From Brachybacterium endophyticum (GTDB lineage: Bacteria; Actinomycetota; Actinomycetes; Actinomycetales; Dermabacteraceae): 64,000 bases of DNA. A model generated the notes under the pieces. That model was not told where the DNA came from. It searched no databases and saw only the letters and a list, made by a program, of their open reading frames with translations. Location: positions 124,001 to 188,000 of the forward strand of contig NZ_QFKX01000002.1 of NCBI RefSeq assembly GCF_003130585.1, written 5' to 3'. Of the stretch, positions 41,623-50,285 are shown piece after piece. Made by a program: the position numbers and the translations under genes. Position 1 is the first letter of the stretch; each line of letters opens with the position of its first letter.

Positions 41623-43787
41623 ACGCCGACGACATGACGAAGCCGGACTCGACGGAGCCGGGCTCGACGGAGCCGGGCTCGACGGAGCCCGATTCGACGG
41701 AGCCGGACTCGACGACGCGTGCGAAGACCCCCGCTGCCGCAGTGGGCGACGAGGCCGGCGAGGCCGCCGAGATCAGCGCGGAGAAGGATGCCGAGCGCGG
41801 CCTGCGCCCCGGCCAGAGCGCCAAGAACTTCTGGCCCTCGGCGCTGCGCCTGATCCGCACCATCGGCCCCGAGAAGATCTACGCGATCCTCGGGATCCTG
41901 CTCGGCGTGATCGGCGTCGGCCTCGCCGTCGTCGGCCCGAAGATCCTGGGGCGGGCCACCGACATCGTGTTCTCCGGCGCGATCTCCAAGCAGCTGCCGG
42001 CCGGCGCCAGCAAGGCCCAGATCATCGAGGGATTGCGCGCCCGCGGCGAGGACACCTACGCCGATCTGCTCTCGGGCATGGACCTCACCCCCGGCCAGGG
42101 CATCGACTTCTCCGCCCTGCACGAGGTGCTGTGGTTCGTCGTCGGCATCTACGTCGTCTCCAGCCTGTTCCAGTGGCTGCAGGGCGTGATGCTGAACCGC
42201 ATCATCTTCCGGATGGTCTACCGCCTGCGCCGGGAGGTCGAGGAGAAGCTGCACCGGCTGCCGCTGGCCTACTTCGACCGTCAGCGCCGCGGCGAGATCC
42301 TCTCGCGGGTCACCAACGACATCGACAACATCCAGAACACCCTCATCAACACGCTGACCGGGCTGGTCAACGCGCTGCTGATGGTCCTCGGCGTGATCGT
42401 CATGATGCTGACGTTGTCCTGGCAGCTCACCCTCATCGCGCTGTGCGTGATCCCGCTCGCCGCGCTCATCACGGGGCTGGTGGGCAAGCGCTCCCAGAAG
42501 CTGTTCCAGCAGCAGTGGGATGCCACCGGCAAGGTCAACGCCGAGGTCGAGGAGGCCTTCAGCGGCCACGAGCTGGTGAACGTCTTCGGACGTCGCCGCG
42601 AGGTCTCGCGCAGCTTCGAGGCGCGCAACGACGAGATGTACAAGGCGTCCTTCGGCGCCCAGTTCGTCTCCTCGCTGATCGGCCCGCTGATGATGTTCGC
42701 CGGGAACCTCACCTACGTCGCGATCGCGATCGTCGGCGGCCTGAAGGTGATCGGCGGGGACATGTCGCTGGGCAGCGTGCAGGCGTTCATCCAGTACTCC
42801 CGCCAGTTCACCCAGCCGCTCAGCCAGGTGGCCTCGATGGCCACCATGCTGCAGTCCGGCGTGGCCAGCGCCGAGCGGGTCTTCGAGCTGCTGGACGCCG
42901 AGGAGCAGGAGCCCGACTCCGCCCGCGACGCCGAGGGTCGGCCCGATCCGACCTCCCTGGACGCCGCCTCGCGGATCCGGGAGGGACGCGTCGAGTTCGA
43001 TCACGTGCGCTTCTCCTACACGCCCGAGCGCGAGCTCATCCGCGACCTCTCCCTGGTCGCCGAGCCCGGGCACACGGTCGCGATCGTCGGGCCGACGGGC
43101 GCGGGCAAGACCACGCTGGTGAACCTGGTGATGCGCTTCTACGAGATCGACGGCGGCCGGATCACGATCGACGGCGTCGACATCCGCGACCTCACCCGCA
43201 CCCAGCTGCGCGAACGCACCGGCATGGTCCTGCAGGACACCTGGCTGTTCAACGGCACGATCATGGAGAACATCCGCTACGGCCGGCTGGACGCGAGCGA
43301 CGAGGAGGTCATCGAGGCCGCGAAGGCCACCCACGTCGACGACTTCGTGGGCCACCTGCCCGAGGGGTACGAGACGGTGCTGGACTCCGACGCCTCGAAC
43401 GTGAGCGCGGGGGAGAAGCAGCTGCTGACCATCGCCCGCGCGTTCCTGGCGCGGCCCAGCCTGCTGATCCTGGACGAGGCCACCTCGAGCGTGGACACCC
43501 GCACCGAGGTGCTCGTGCAGAACGCGATGAACCGTCTGCGCTCGGGTCGCACCTCCTTCGTGATCGCCCACCGCCTCTCCACCATCCGCGACGCGGATCT
43601 GATCCTGGTGATGGAAGCCGGGGACATCGTCGAGCAGGGCACCCATGATCAGCTCCTCGAGCAGGGCGGTGCCTACGCCCGCCTCTACCGCTCCCAGTTC
43701 GAGGGGGCGGTGGCGGATCCCGATGCCGAGGAGGAGCAGGGTGAGCCCGTGTCCACCTCCACCGGCGGCATCGTTCCGGGGATGTGA
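41619..43787 (+). CDS. Heterodimeric ABC exporter, half with consensus Walker B
   Basis: A 722-residue half transporter. Residues 1-75 are a polar cytoplasmic extension that includes tandem STEP repeats. Membrane helices follow to about 430, including an extended loop near 125-165. The ATPase has Walker A GPTGAGKTT from G491, Walker B LILDEATSSVD with D619 and E620, and a deviant signature VSAGE at 595-599. This deviant signature faces the degenerate Walker site of the first protein, while the good Walker site here faces its VSGGQ, the exact asymmetry known for TM287/288- and BmrCD-type exporters. The two chains therefore belong together. Confidence 0.91.
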   Translation: MNADDMTKPDSTEPGSTEPGSTEPDSTEPDSTTRAKTPAAAVGDEAGEAAEISAEKDAERGLRPGQSAKNFWPSALRLIRTIGPEKIYAILGILLGVIGVGLAVVGPKILGRATDIVFSGAISKQLPAGASKAQIIEGLRARGEDTYADLLSGMDLTPGQGIDFSALHEVLWFVVGIYVVSSLFQWLQGVMLNRIIFRMVYRLRREVEEKLHRLPLAYFDRQRRGEILSRVTNDIDNIQNTLINTLTGLVNALLMVLGVIVMMLTLSWQLTLIALCVIPLAALITGLVGKRSQKLFQQQWDATGKVNAEVEEAFSGHELVNVFGRRREVSRSFEARNDEMYKASFGAQFVSSLIGPLMMFAGNLTYVAIAIVGGLKVIGGDMSLGSVQAFIQYSRQFTQPLSQVASMATMLQSGVASAERVFELLDAEEQEPDSARDAEGRPDPTSLDAASRIREGRVEFDHVRFSYTPERELIRDLSLVAEPGHTVAIVGPTGAGKTTLVNLVMRFYEIDGGRITIDGVDIRDLTRTQLRERTGMVLQDTWLFNGTIMENIRYGRLDASDEEVIEAAKATHVDDFVGHLPEGYETVLDSDASNVSAGEKQLLTIARAFLARPSLLILDEATSSVDTRTEVLVQNAMNRLRSGRTSFVIAHRLSTIRDADLILVMEAGDIVEQGTHDQLLEQGGAYARLYRSQFEGAVADPDAEEEQGEPVSTSTGGIVPGM
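41646..41705 (+). repeat. 15-bp tandem repeat within the exporter gene
   Basis: Four copies and a partial fifth of a 15-bp unit with core CTCGACGGAGCC encode (D/G)STEP pentapeptides in the disordered N-terminus of the second exporter half. The in-frame unit allows length variation without loss of function. Confidence 0.9.
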
Positions 43788-43826
43788 GGGGCCGTGCGGC
43801 GGTCGTGGGACCCGCACCACACCGAT

Positions 43827-43855
43827 TTGTTGTCATGCATAGCCGTGCATAAACT
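43827..43855 (+). promoter_or_regulatory. Promoter of the amino-acid importer operon
   Basis: TTGTTG (43827-43832), 17-nt spacer, TAAACT (43850-43855), then 7 nt to GTG 43863: a near-consensus vegetative promoter for a leaderless message. The spacer and -10 region contain two TGCATA hexamers 11 nt apart (43836 and 43847), a possible operator. Confidence 0.65.
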
Positions 43856-43862
43856 TCCATCC

Positions 43863-44792
43863 GTGATCCCGTCCCGCCCCCGTCGGCGCACCGTGCTGCG
43901 CTCGCTGCCGGTCGCCCTCGGTGCCGCCCTCGCGGCGCCCGCGCTGGGCGGCTGCACCCACGCCTCGGAGAGGTTGGATGCGCAGAGCAACGCGATCCCC
44001 ACGATCGACCTCTCGGGCATCCGGAAGCAGGACGATCTCGCGGACCTGGTGCCGGCGGAGATCCGCGAGCGGGGCACGCTCGTCAACGGCGCGGCCCTGA
44101 ACTACGCGCCGGGGGAGTTCGTGGGATCCGGCGGCGAGGCCGTCGGCTACGACATGGACATCCTGGCGGCCGTCGGCAAGGTGCTGGGACTGGACACCCA
44201 CACCGAATCCGCCGTGTTCGCGCAGATCATCCCCTCGATCGGCTCCAAGTACGACGTCGGGATCTCGAGCTTCACCATCGATCCGGACCGTCTGAAGCAG
44301 GTCTCGATGGTCTCCTACTTCTCCGCCGGCATGGCCTACGCCGTCAAGAAGGGCAACCCCTACGGCATCACCCCGCCCGACCTGTGCGGCACCCGCGTGG
44401 CCCACCAGGTCGGCACCTACATGGACGACGTCGTGGCCGAGCGCGATGCGGCCTGCCGCAAGGACGGAGGCAAGGGCGTCATCGACCAGCCCTACGTGGG
44501 CAACGCCGACGCCGCGACCGCCGCCGCGGGCGGCAAGGCCGACGTGCTGATCGGCGATTCCCCGGTGGTCGCCTACGCCGTGGAGAAGTCCCACGGCACC
44601 CTCGAGCAGATCGGGGCCATCGAGGACTCCGCGCTCAACGGCATCGTGGTCTCCAAGGACCAGCCCGAGCTGGCCCGGGCCCTCCAGGGCGCCGTCCAGC
44701 ACCTCATCGATTCCGGCGACCTCCACGACATCCTCGATGCCTGGGGCAACGCCTCCGGCATGATCAAGACCTCGGAAGTGGACCCGCAGTGA
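43863..44792 (+). CDS. Polar amino-acid ABC importer, substrate-binding lipoprotein (family 3)
   Basis: A 309-residue SBP_bac_3 protein. The N-terminus has SRPRRRTVLRSL, a hydrophobic stretch and the lipobox LGGC with C31. The fold pattern VGYDMDILAAVGKVLGL then FAQIIPSIGSKYDVGISSFT and ADVLIGDSPVVAY is typical of the amino-acid-binding family. GTG 43863 was chosen because the -10 box ends 7 nt before it; GTG 43845 would lie inside the promoter. First gene of a three-gene overlapping operon. The amino acid is unknown. Confidence 0.9.
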   Translation: MIPSRPRRRTVLRSLPVALGAALAAPALGGCTHASERLDAQSNAIPTIDLSGIRKQDDLADLVPAEIRERGTLVNGAALNYAPGEFVGSGGEAVGYDMDILAAVGKVLGLDTHTESAVFAQIIPSIGSKYDVGISSFTIDPDRLKQVSMVSYFSAGMAYAVKKGNPYGITPPDLCGTRVAHQVGTYMDDVVAERDAACRKDGGKGVIDQPYVGNADAATAAAGGKADVLIGDSPVVAYAVEKSHGTLEQIGAIEDSALNGIVVSKDQPELARALQGAVQHLIDSGDLHDILDAWGNASGMIKTSEVDPQ

Positions 44793-45784
44793 GCACAGCC
44801 AGCAGCGACCCCGCCCTCGCGCCCGCCCGTCGCGGCGCCGACCCGATCCCCGGTCGCATCCGCGCCAAGCGCAGCCCGCGGCCGGGCACCTGGATCAGCG
44901 CCGTCATCGTGGTGCTGCTCGTGCTGGCGCTCGCGAACTTCCTGGTCACCAACCCCGTCTTCGACTGGCCGACGGTCGCCGAGTACATCCTCGACGTCAA
45001 GGTCGTCCAGGGCGTGGGGTGGACGCTGCTGATCACCGTGCTGGCGATGATTCTCGGCACTGTCATCGCCCTGACCGCGGCGATCATGCGCCGCAGCGAG
45101 AACCCCGTGCTGCGCGGCGTCTCCTGGGCCTACATCTTCGTCTTCCGCGGCACCCCGGTGTACACCCAGCTGGTGTTCTGGGGGCTGTTCACGGTGATCG
45201 TCCCGAAGATCGCGCTCGGCATCCCGTTCGGCCCGGAGTGGTTCTCCTTCTCCACCCGTGACTACTTCCCGGCGTTCTGGGCGGCCGTTGTCGGCCTCGC
45301 CCTGAACGAGGGCGCCTACCTCGCCGAGATCATCCGCTCGGGACTGAACTCCGTGGACAAGGGGCAGAGCGAGGCCTCGAAGGCGCTGGGCATGGGCAAT
45401 GGCCAGATCCTGCGGCGGATCATCATCCCGCAGGCCATGCGCGTAATCGTGCCGCCGCTGGGCAACGAGACCATCGGGATGCTCAAGACCACCTCGCTGG
45501 TCCTCGCGGTGCCCTTCACCCTGGACCTCACCTTCGCGACCAACGCGATCGCCAACAAGCTGTACGCGCCGATCCCGCTGCTGATCGTCGCGGCCCTGTG
45601 GTACCTCGCGATCACCAGCGTGCTGATGGTGGGCCAGTACTACCTCGAGCGCTACTTCGGCCGCGGCTTCGACGACCGCCCCGGCGGCGCCGGCCCCGCC
45701 AAGCGCGGGCGCCGCGCCCGCCAGGCGGCCGTGAACCGCTCCGCGACGACCCCCAAGAACTCCCTGCCGGAGGTGGAGCAGTGA
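44789..45784 (+). CDS. Polar amino-acid ABC importer permease
   Basis: A 331-residue HisM/GlnP-type permease. A 40-residue tail precedes the first helix. The region [19 protein letters not shown] starts the conserved domain, [13 protein letters not shown] is a family motif and the coupling loop is [22 protein letters not shown]. The C-terminal 50 residues are basic and disordered. The GTG start overlaps the binding-protein stop (GTGA). As the sole permease it should form a homodimer. Confidence 0.92.
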   Translation: MSTASSDPALAPARRGADPIPGRIRAKRSPRPGTWISAVIVVLLVLALANFLVTNPVFDWPTVAEYILDVKVVQGVGWTLLITVLAMILGTVIALTAAIMRRSENPVLRGVSWAYIFVFRGTPVYTQLVFWGLFTVIVPKIALGIPFGPEWFSFSTRDYFPAFWAAVVGLALNEGAYLAEIIRSGLNSVDKGQSEASKALGMGNGQILRRIIIPQAMRVIVPPLGNETIGMLKTTSLVLAVPFTLDLTFATNAIANKLYAPIPLLIVAALWYLAITSVLMVGQYYLERYFGRGFDDRPGGAGPAKRGRRARQAAVNRSATTPKNSLPEVEQ

Positions 45785-46635
45785 TGAGCCAGAGCCCCCA
45801 GGACGAGACGGTGGATCGGACGGCGGACCGGAGCAGCTCCGGGACCAACACCCACCGGGCCGACGCCCCCGCCCTCATCGAGCTGCAGGGCGTCCACAAG
45901 GCCTTCGGCGACCTGCACGTCCTCAAGGACTGCGACCTGACGGTCGAAGCGGGGGAGGTCGCCGTGCTGATCGGCCCCTCGGGCTCCGGCAAGTCCACGC
46001 TGCTGCGCTGCATCAACCAGCTCGAGGAGCCCACGGCCGGCCGGGTGCGCATCGCCGGTGTCACCCAGGGGTACGAGGAGGAGCCACTGCCCGACGGGCG
46101 CTGGCAGAAGCTCTCCCCGAAGCGGATCGCCCGTCAGCGGGCGCGGATCGGCATGGTCTTCCAGCGCTTCGACCTGTTCCCGCACATGACGGCTCTGCAG
46201 AACGTCATGGAGGCGCCCGTGCACGTGCTGGGTCGCTCCAAGGAGCAGGCACGGGAGGAGGCCCTCGCGCTGCTCCAACGGGTGGGTCTGGGCGACCGCG
46301 CCGAGCACTACCCCTCCGAGCTCTCCGGCGGCCAGCAGCAGCGGGTGGCGATCGCCCGCGCCCTGGCCATGGAGCCCGAGCTGATGCTGTTCGACGAGCC
46401 CACCTCGGCGCTGGACCCCGAGCTGGTCGCCGAGGTGCTCACGGTGCTCAAGGAGCTCGCCGAGGGCGGCATGACGATGGTCGTGGTCACCCACGAGATG
46501 GGCTTCGCGCGCGAGGTCGCCGACAAGGTCGTCTTCATGGACGACGGGCAGATCCTCGAGCAGGGCACCCCGGACCAGGTCATCGACCACCCGACGTCCG
46601 AGCGTCTGCAGGGATTCCTCGCCTCCGTGCTGTGA
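45784..46635 (+). CDS. Polar amino-acid ABC importer ATPase
   Basis: A 283-residue GlnQ/HisP-type ATPase. Walker [14 protein letters not shown]-loop in [13 protein letters not shown], signature [15 protein letters not shown], Walker [14 protein letters not shown] and the switch His in [10 protein letters not shown] are all intact. About 30 polar residues precede the domain. ATG 45784 shares one base with the permease stop codon; GTG 45781 is an alternative. The end of the operon is the hairpin at 46646-46669. Confidence 0.93.
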   Translation: MSQSPQDETVDRTADRSSSGTNTHRADAPALIELQGVHKAFGDLHVLKDCDLTVEAGEVAVLIGPSGSGKSTLLRCINQLEEPTAGRVRIAGVTQGYEEEPLPDGRWQKLSPKRIARQRARIGMVFQRFDLFPHMTALQNVMEAPVHVLGRSKEQAREEALALLQRVGLGDRAEHYPSELSGGQQQRVAIARALAMEPELMLFDEPTSALDPELVAEVLTVLKELAEGGMTMVVVTHEMGFAREVADKVVFMDDGQILEQGTPDQVIDHPTSERLQGFLASVL

Positions 46636-46645
46636 CGGCGGCGGT

Positions 46646-46669
46646 GCAGGTGCTCAGACCAGCACCTGC
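46646..46669. terminator. Bidirectional terminator hairpin
   Basis: GCAGGTGCT-cagacc-AGCACCTGC: a perfect 9-bp stem with 6-nt loop between two convergent importer operons. On the minus strand it includes the last codons and stop (46654) of the fused ATPase gene. Confidence 0.7.
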
Positions 46670-48321
46670 GGAGGTGACGGGATCGCCGCGATCAGGCGCT
46701 TCGTGTACTCCGACGTCGCGTCCCCGAAGATGTCCTCGATCCGGCCGTGATCGACCACCTGACCGCGCTGCAGGACGGTGGCCGAGTCGGCGATCTGCCG
46801 GACCAGTCCGAGGTCGTGTGAGATGACCACGAGCGTGAGGTCCGGGTTCTCCGCGCGCAGCTCGAAGAGGAGATCGACGATCTGGGCCTGGACCGTCACA
46901 TCGAGCGCCGAGGTCGGCTCGTCCAGCACGAGCACGCCGGGGGAGAGCACCAGGGCGCGCGCGATCGCGACCCGCTGGCGCTGACCGCCGGAGAGTCTGC
47001 CGATGCGGCGCGAGGACAGGCTCTCCGGGATCCGCACGCGCTGCAGCACGTCGGTCGCGCTCGCACGCGCCGCGGCCTTCGCCGTCCCCCGGATCCGCAG
47101 CGGCTCGGCGACCAGATCGACGAGTCTCAGTCGCGGGTCGAGCGCCGCCAGGGGGTTCTGGTACACCAGCTGCAGGGCGCCGGGATCGGGGTTCACGACG
47201 TGAGGCGTCCGCGGACGCTCGGCGTCGCCGACCCGGACGGTGCCGGCGTCGAAGGAGGTGAGTCCGGCGATGATCCTCGCCAACGTGGTCTTGCCCGACC
47301 CGGATTCGCCGACTAGTGCGTGGATCTCCCCGCGACGGACGCTCAGATCCACGCCCTCCAGCGCGGGGGAGGGACCGCCGAAGGACTTCGTGAGTCCCGA
47401 GACCGCGATCGCGGGAGAGCGGTCCTCGACGGCATCGCGGTGGGCGCGCAGCTGCTCACGGCTCGCCGCGTACCTCTCGGGCGTGAGCGACGGGACGTCG
47501 CGGAACAGCTCCCGCGTGTAGGGCGAGGACGGGGCCGCGATCACCCGATCGGACTCACCCTGCTCGACCACGACACCTCCGCGCAGCACCACGACATGGT
47601 CGCTGCGCTCGGCGGCGAGGGACAGGTCGTGGGTGATGAGCAGGACCGACAGGTCGAGCTCCTCCCGCAGCTCCTCGAGGAGGTCGAGAACCCGCTTCTG
47701 CACGGTCGCATCGAGAGCCGAGGTGGGCTCGTCCGCGATCAGCACGCTCGGGTTCCCGGCCAGGGCGCCCGCGATCAGCACCCGCTGCAGCTGGCCGCCG
47801 GAGAGCTCGTGAGGGTGGGAGCGGAGCTTGCGGTCCACGTCGGCCACGTGCACCGTCTCCAGCAGGTCCCGCGCACGGCGGCGGGCGTCCTGGGTGGAGA
47901 GGGCCTGCGCCTGACGAACGGACTCCGTGATGTGCGCGCCCACGGTCTGGAGCGGGTCGAGAGAGCCGAGCGGATCCTGCGGGACGTAGCCCAGGATCCG
48001 ACCGTGCAAGGCCTGCCAGGCCCGCGCGCTCAGCCCTGAGACGTCGGTTCCGTGCAACGCGGCGCTGCCACCGAGCCAGCGGGCGTTCTCGGCCAGCAGT
48101 CCGCTGATGGCCGAGGCGATGGTGGTCTTCCCCGACCCCGATTCGCCCACCAGGGCGGTCGTTCGGCCGGCCGGCGCGGTGAACGAGACGTCGTCGATCG
48201 TGCGGGCCACGCGCCCTCGGCCCGCATATCCGATGCTGAGCCGGTCGACGGCGATGGCGGGTGGGGTGGTCACGGGAGGGAGCGGCCGGACGCCGACCTC
48301 CTCGGTGCTGACGGTGCTCAA
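46654..48321 (-). CDS. Fused double ATPase of the second peptide-type ABC importer
   Basis: A 555-residue DppD-DppF fusion. Domain 1: Walker A GESGSGKTT, signature LSGGQLQRV, Walker [13 protein letters not shown]. Domain 2: Walker A GESGSGKTT, signature LSGGQRQRV, Walker [13 protein letters not shown]. Both appear active. The start is probably TTG 48321, which overlaps the stop of the preceding permease (TTGA) and has GGAGGA about 9 nt upstream; no ATG or GTG suits better. It is the last gene of a five-gene minus-strand operon that begins with a flavin monooxygenase. Confidence 0.88.
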   Translation of the reverse strand: MSTVSTEEVGVRPLPPVTTPPAIAVDRLSIGYAGRGRVARTIDDVSFTAPAGRTTALVGESGSGKTTIASAISGLLAENARWLGGSAALHGTDVSGLSARAWQALHGRILGYVPQDPLGSLDPLQTVGAHITESVRQAQALSTQDARRRARDLLETVHVADVDRKLRSHPHELSGGQLQRVLIAGALAGNPSVLIADEPTSALDATVQKRVLDLLEELREELDLSVLLITHDLSLAAERSDHVVVLRGGVVVEQGESDRVIAAPSSPYTRELFRDVPSLTPERYAASREQLRAHRDAVEDRSPAIAVSGLTKSFGGPSPALEGVDLSVRRGEIHALVGESGSGKTTLARIIAGLTSFDAGTVRVGDAERPRTPHVVNPDPGALQLVYQNPLAALDPRLRLVDLVAEPLRIRGTAKAAARASATDVLQRVRIPESLSSRRIGRLSGGQRQRVAIARALVLSPGVLVLDEPTSALDVTVQAQIVDLLFELRAENPDLTLVVISHDLGLVRQIADSATVLQRGQVVDHGRIEDIFGDATSEYTKRLIAAIPSPPQVLV

Positions 48322-49190
48322 TTGCTCGTCCTCCGAATCTTCTCCCACAGGCCCTGCAGATGCGACGCCGACAGCACGGTCAGCACGATCACCACTCCCG
48401 GAGCCAGTAGCAGCCAGGGCGCCGAGAGCAGGTACTGCCGGCCCTCGGACACCTGGAGCCCCCACTCGGGGCTGGGCGGGACCGCGCCGAACCCCAGGAA
48501 GCTGAGCGAGGAGATCCAGACGATCGCGCCCCCGAACTGCAGGGGGATCAGCGAGACGACCGGCCCCACCGCATTGGGAAGGATGTGGTGGGCCAGGGTG
48601 CGCAGACGGGAGGCGCCCTGGTGCTGCGCCGCCTCCACGTACCCCGAGGAGCGCAGGGTGAGCACCCCGGATCGCGTCACCCGCGCGAAGCTGGCGATGG
48701 AGGAGATGCCCACGGCGATGGCCGCGTTCACCGCACCGAACCCGAGCGAGACGACGATGACCATCGACAGCAGGAGGCCGGGGACCGACAGCAGCACATC
48801 GATCAGCCGGCTGATGACCGAGTCCACGACCCCGCCCAGGTAGCCGGAGACCACTCCCAGGGTGAGACCCCCGGCCAGTCCGACGGCGACCGCCACGGCA
48901 GACGCGCTGAGAGAGGCCCGCGCTCCGTGGACGACGCGCGTGTAGACGTCGCGCCCCAGGTAGTCGGTCCCGAACCAGTGGGCGGTGGACGGGGCGAGCA
49001 GGCCCTGCCCATCCGCTGCTGCCAGGGGATCGGCCCGCGCGAGCAGGGACGGTGCGATCAGGGCGATCAGCAGCAGGACCAGGAAGAGGACGGCGGCGGC
49101 ATCCGCTGCGCCGATCGCGGGGAGGCCGCGGCCGGTGCGCGGTGCTCTGCGCGCACCGGCGGGAGCCGAGGCACGGGTGGCGACGGTCAT
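48318..49190 (-). CDS. ABC importer permease, DppC type (second system)
   Basis: A 290-residue permease. About 30 polar residues precede the first helix. The block HWFGTDYLGRDVYTRVVHGAR and the C-terminal SFLGFGAVPPSPEWGLQ are family hallmarks, and the coupling loop has the stretch TLRSSGYVEAAQHQGASRLR. ATG 49190 follows GAAGGAG that lies just after the dppB-type stop codon. Works with the next gene's product as a heterodimer. Confidence 0.92.
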   Translation of the reverse strand: MTVATRASAPAGARRAPRTGRGLPAIGAADAAAVLFLVLLLIALIAPSLLARADPLAAADGQGLLAPSTAHWFGTDYLGRDVYTRVVHGARASLSASAVAVAVGLAGGLTLGVVSGYLGGVVDSVISRLIDVLLSVPGLLLSMVIVVSLGFGAVNAAIAVGISSIASFARVTRSGVLTLRSSGYVEAAQHQGASRLRTLAHHILPNAVGPVVSLIPLQFGGAIVWISSLSFLGFGAVPPSPEWGLQVSEGRQYLLSAPWLLLAPGVVIVLTVLSASHLQGLWEKIRRTSN

Positions 49191-49194
49191 GGGG

Positions 49195-50262
49195 TCACGC
49201 TCCTTCTGCGGATGCGGATGCGGATGCGGATGCGGATGCGGATGCGGATGCGGGCTCGGGTGCGTCGGCGGCCGCACGGGCCGAGACCGGCGCGGGGGTC
49301 CGACGGGCCGGGCGCCCCGGCGGCTCCGCGATGCCGATCCGCGGGTCGATGACGGGGTAGAGCAGGTCCGTGGCGAGGTTGATCAGCGTGTACAGGCTGG
49401 AGGCCAGGAGCACCACGGCGAGCACGATGGGGCCGTCCTGCGAGCGCACCGCCTGCTCGGTCACGTAGCCGAGGCCGGCACGATTGAACACCGACTCCAC
49501 GATCACCGACCCCGCGATGAGGTCCGCGATGGTCAGGGCCAGAAGGGTCAGCGCGGGGATGGACCCGTTGCGGAAGACGTGCCGGCCGACGATCGCCCCG
49601 CCGGACAGGCCGCGGGAGCGGAGCACCTTGACGAAGGGGCGGCCGCTCGCCTCGGTCAGTCCCTGGATGAGGACCTGCGTGATGGCGGGGCTGACGGAGA
49701 TGCCGAGCGTGATGGCGGGGAGCACGACGGTCGATGCTCCCTCGGTCTTCAGCGCGGAGACCCAGCCCAGCTGGTAGGAGAAGATCTGCAGCAGGAACAA
49801 CCCGATCAGGAAGCTGGGTGTGGCCAGCGACAGGCCGGGCACCAGCCGTGCCAGGCGACGCACGGCCTCCCAGGGCGCGAAGACGGCGAGCGTGCCGACG
49901 ACGGCTGCGATCACGGCCGCGACGACCAGAGCGACCAGGGCGAGGACCACGGTGGACCCGAGTCCCTGGAGGACCAGATCGCTGACGGCACGGCCCGTGC
50001 CCAGGGAGTAACCGAGGTCGCCGTGCAGCAGTCGGCCGACGGTGATGGCGAACTGCGTGATGGCGGGCTCGTCCAGGTTGTAGTACTCGATGATGGCCCG
50101 CGCCTGATCCGGTGGGACCGGGTTCTGCGGATTGTCCAGACGGTTCTTCACCGGGTCGCCGGGCAGCGCGAAGAGGACCCAGTAGGTCAGGACGTAGGTC
50201 ACCGCCACGACCAGGAGGGCCTGGAGGATCCGGGTGAGGACGTATCTGGTGCGTGCGAGCAT
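49195..50262 (-). CDS. ABC importer permease, DppB type (second system), with Ala-Ser repeat tail
   Basis: A 355-residue permease beginning MLARTRYVLTRILQALLVVAV and carrying the LPGDPVKNRL motif after helix 1. Six hydrophobic segments and the coupling loop around the SGRPFVKVLRSRGLS stretch are seen. The last 25 residues are an unusual (Ala-Ser)n tail encoded by a GATGCG microsatellite. ATG 50262 has GGAAGG upstream. ATG 50289, which overlaps the binding-protein stop (ATGA), would add nine residues and is nearly as likely. Confidence 0.9.
   Translation of the reverse strand: MLARTRYVLTRILQALLVVAVTYVLTYWVLFALPGDPVKNRLDNPQNPVPPDQARAIIEYYNLDEPAITQFAITVGRLLHGDLGYSLGTGRAVSDLVLQGLGSTVVLALVALVVAAVIAAVVGTLAVFAPWEAVRRLARLVPGLSLATPSFLIGLFLLQIFSYQLGWVSALKTEGASTVVLPAITLGISVSPAITQVLIQGLTEASGRPFVKVLRSRGLSGGAIVGRHVFRNGSIPALTLLALTIADLIAGSVIVESVFNRAGLGYVTEQAVRSQDGPIVLAVVLLASSLYTLINLATDLLYPVIDPRIGIAEPPGRPARRTPAPVSARAAADAPEPASASASASASASASAEGA
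49211..49252. repeat. Hexamer microsatellite (GATGCG x7)
   Basis: Seven exact copies of GATGCG (plus strand) within the 3' end of the dppB-type gene. They encode alternating Ala and Ser on the minus strand. It begins 14 bp before the stop codon and 21 bp before the next start. Being a 6-bp unit, slippage would change tail length but keep frame. Confidence 0.95.
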
Positions 50263-50285
50263 GGTCGAGGTCCTTCCGGGGGAGG

